Program-made: the position numbers and the translations under genes
Part shown: in pieces, positions 5,219 through 5,844 of the stretch
Position numbering within the stretch: the first letter of the stretch is position 1
Layout: each line of letters begins with the position of its first letter
Notes under the pieces: model-generated
Seen by the model: only the letters and a program-made list of their open reading frames with translations
What the model was told of the DNA's origin: nothing
The model's database searches: none
Origin: Candidatus Hydrogenedentota bacterium
GTDB taxonomy: Bacteria; Hydrogenedentota; Hydrogenedentia; Hydrogenedentiales; GCA-2746185
NCBI GenBank assembly: GCA_012965445.1
Contig: DTSJ01000364.1
Span: forward strand, 465 to 6,308
Length of the DNA: 5,844 bases
Direction: 5' to 3'

Positions 5219-5844
5219 TTAGGCGACCTCGTCTTCGTTTCCCCCGGACGCGACCAGAATCTCTCTGGCCTTGCTACCTAAGTGTGGCCCGACGATTCCC
5301 TTCATTTCCATCATGTCGATCAGTCGAGCGGCCCTAGTATACCCGACGCGCAGGCGCCTTTGCACCATAGAAATTGATGCCTGCCCCGTTTCGGTTACGA
5401 TCTTGACCGCGTCGTCAAAAAGTTCGTCCGCATCATCATTTATATCAGCAATGTTTTCCTGCTGCTGCATCCCGTAATTTTCAATCTCATCTCGATATTG
5501 AGGAGGCGCCTGCCTCTTCAAATACGAAATCAAATCGTTCATGTCGTCGTCGCTGACGAACGCCCCCTGAATGCGCAAAGGTTTACTGCTTCCCGCGGGA
5601 AGGTAAAGCATGTCGCCTTTCCCGATGAGCCGCTCGGCGCCAATTTCGTCGAGAATACATCGGGAATCCACGCGCGATGACACCTGAAACGAAATGCGCG
5701 TCGGGAAGTTAGCCTTGATAACTCCGGTCAATACATCTACCGAAGGGCGCTGCGTCGCGATGATCAGGTGAATCCCGACTGCTCTGGCAAGCTGAGCCAA
5801 TCGGGCGATCGCGTCCTCTACTTCGGCGCGCGCGAGCATCATCC
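5219..5844 (-). CDS. ftsK: DNA translocase FtsK/SpoIIIE, C-terminal part (5' partial)
   Basis: Only the last 208 or so codons are present; the gene runs off the right edge. FtsK is a septum-anchored hexameric ATPase that pumps chromosomal DNA during division and activates XerCD recombination at dif. The visible part starts just after the expected Walker B region and contains the end of the RecA-like motor: [19 protein letters not shown], then [20 protein letters not shown], then [22 protein letters not shown] and [10 protein letters not shown] acidic linker (about nt 5410-5480) leads to the winged-helix gamma domain, [20 protein letters not shown] through [15 protein letters not shown], which reads the orientation sequences on DNA. 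The position matching Asn1296 of E. coli FtsK (GYNRAAR) is threonine here. The protein ends about 11 residues after the gamma domain, a normal C-terminus. The rodZ-like gene starts 31 nt downstream with its own ribosome binding site. Confidence 0.96.
   Translation of the reverse strand, partial: MMLARAEVEDAIARLAQLARAVGIHLIIATQRPSVDVLTGVIKANFPTRISFQVSSRVDSRCILDEIGAERLIGKGDMLYLPAGSSKPLRIQGAFVSDDDMNDLISYLKRQAPPQYRDEIENYGMQQQENIADINDDADELFDDAVKIVTETGQASISMVQRRLRVGYTRAARLIDMMEMKGIVGPHLGSKAREILVASGGNEDEVA

Overview
This window appears to come from a bacterial chromosome with a Gram-negative-type cell plan, probably an uncultured lineage in or near the PVC/Planctomycetes-Lentisphaerae-Hydrogenedentes sphere. 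The lineage guess rests on one gene only: the membrane protein at the left edge ends in 24-residue leucine-rich repeats with an 'LP.C.I' type cap, a style common in those groups. The remaining genes are universal and do not place the organism. I found no RNA genes, CRISPR arrays, transposons or phage genes.

Left part, plus strand (1-2331): a large protein, cut at its 5' end, made of a long charged coiled coil, one membrane span and a leucine-rich-repeat domain. The coiled coil contains a tandem 74-residue (222-nt) repeat. It is followed after 15 nt by an Sfp-type 4'-phosphopantetheinyl transferase. The two are probably co-transcribed, but nothing in the sequence ties their functions together.

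Right part, minus strand (5844 down to 2340): ftsK (3' end only), a short RodZ-like membrane HTH protein, pgsA, alr and a YacP/Rae1-type NYN nuclease. Transcription runs right to left. ftsK and the rodZ-like gene are 31 nt apart. A spacer of about 130 nt before pgsA holds a possible extended -10 element and a 12-bp palindrome. pgsA/alr (ATGA) and alr/nuclease (TAATG) overlap, which suggests translational coupling. The set covers chromosome translocation at division, cell-shape scaffolding, anionic phospholipid synthesis, D-alanine supply for peptidoglycan and mRNA/ribosome quality control, so it reads as a housekeeping envelope/division operon.

The two convergent blocks meet with only 8 nt between stop codons (2332-2339), at a small 6-bp hairpin. 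I see no strong evidence for a new biological system. The most noteworthy items are the 74-residue coiled-coil repeat joined to a probable extracytoplasmic LRR domain, the minimal RodZ-like protein, the alr-nuclease coupling and the His-to-Asn change in the phosphopantetheinyl transferase.
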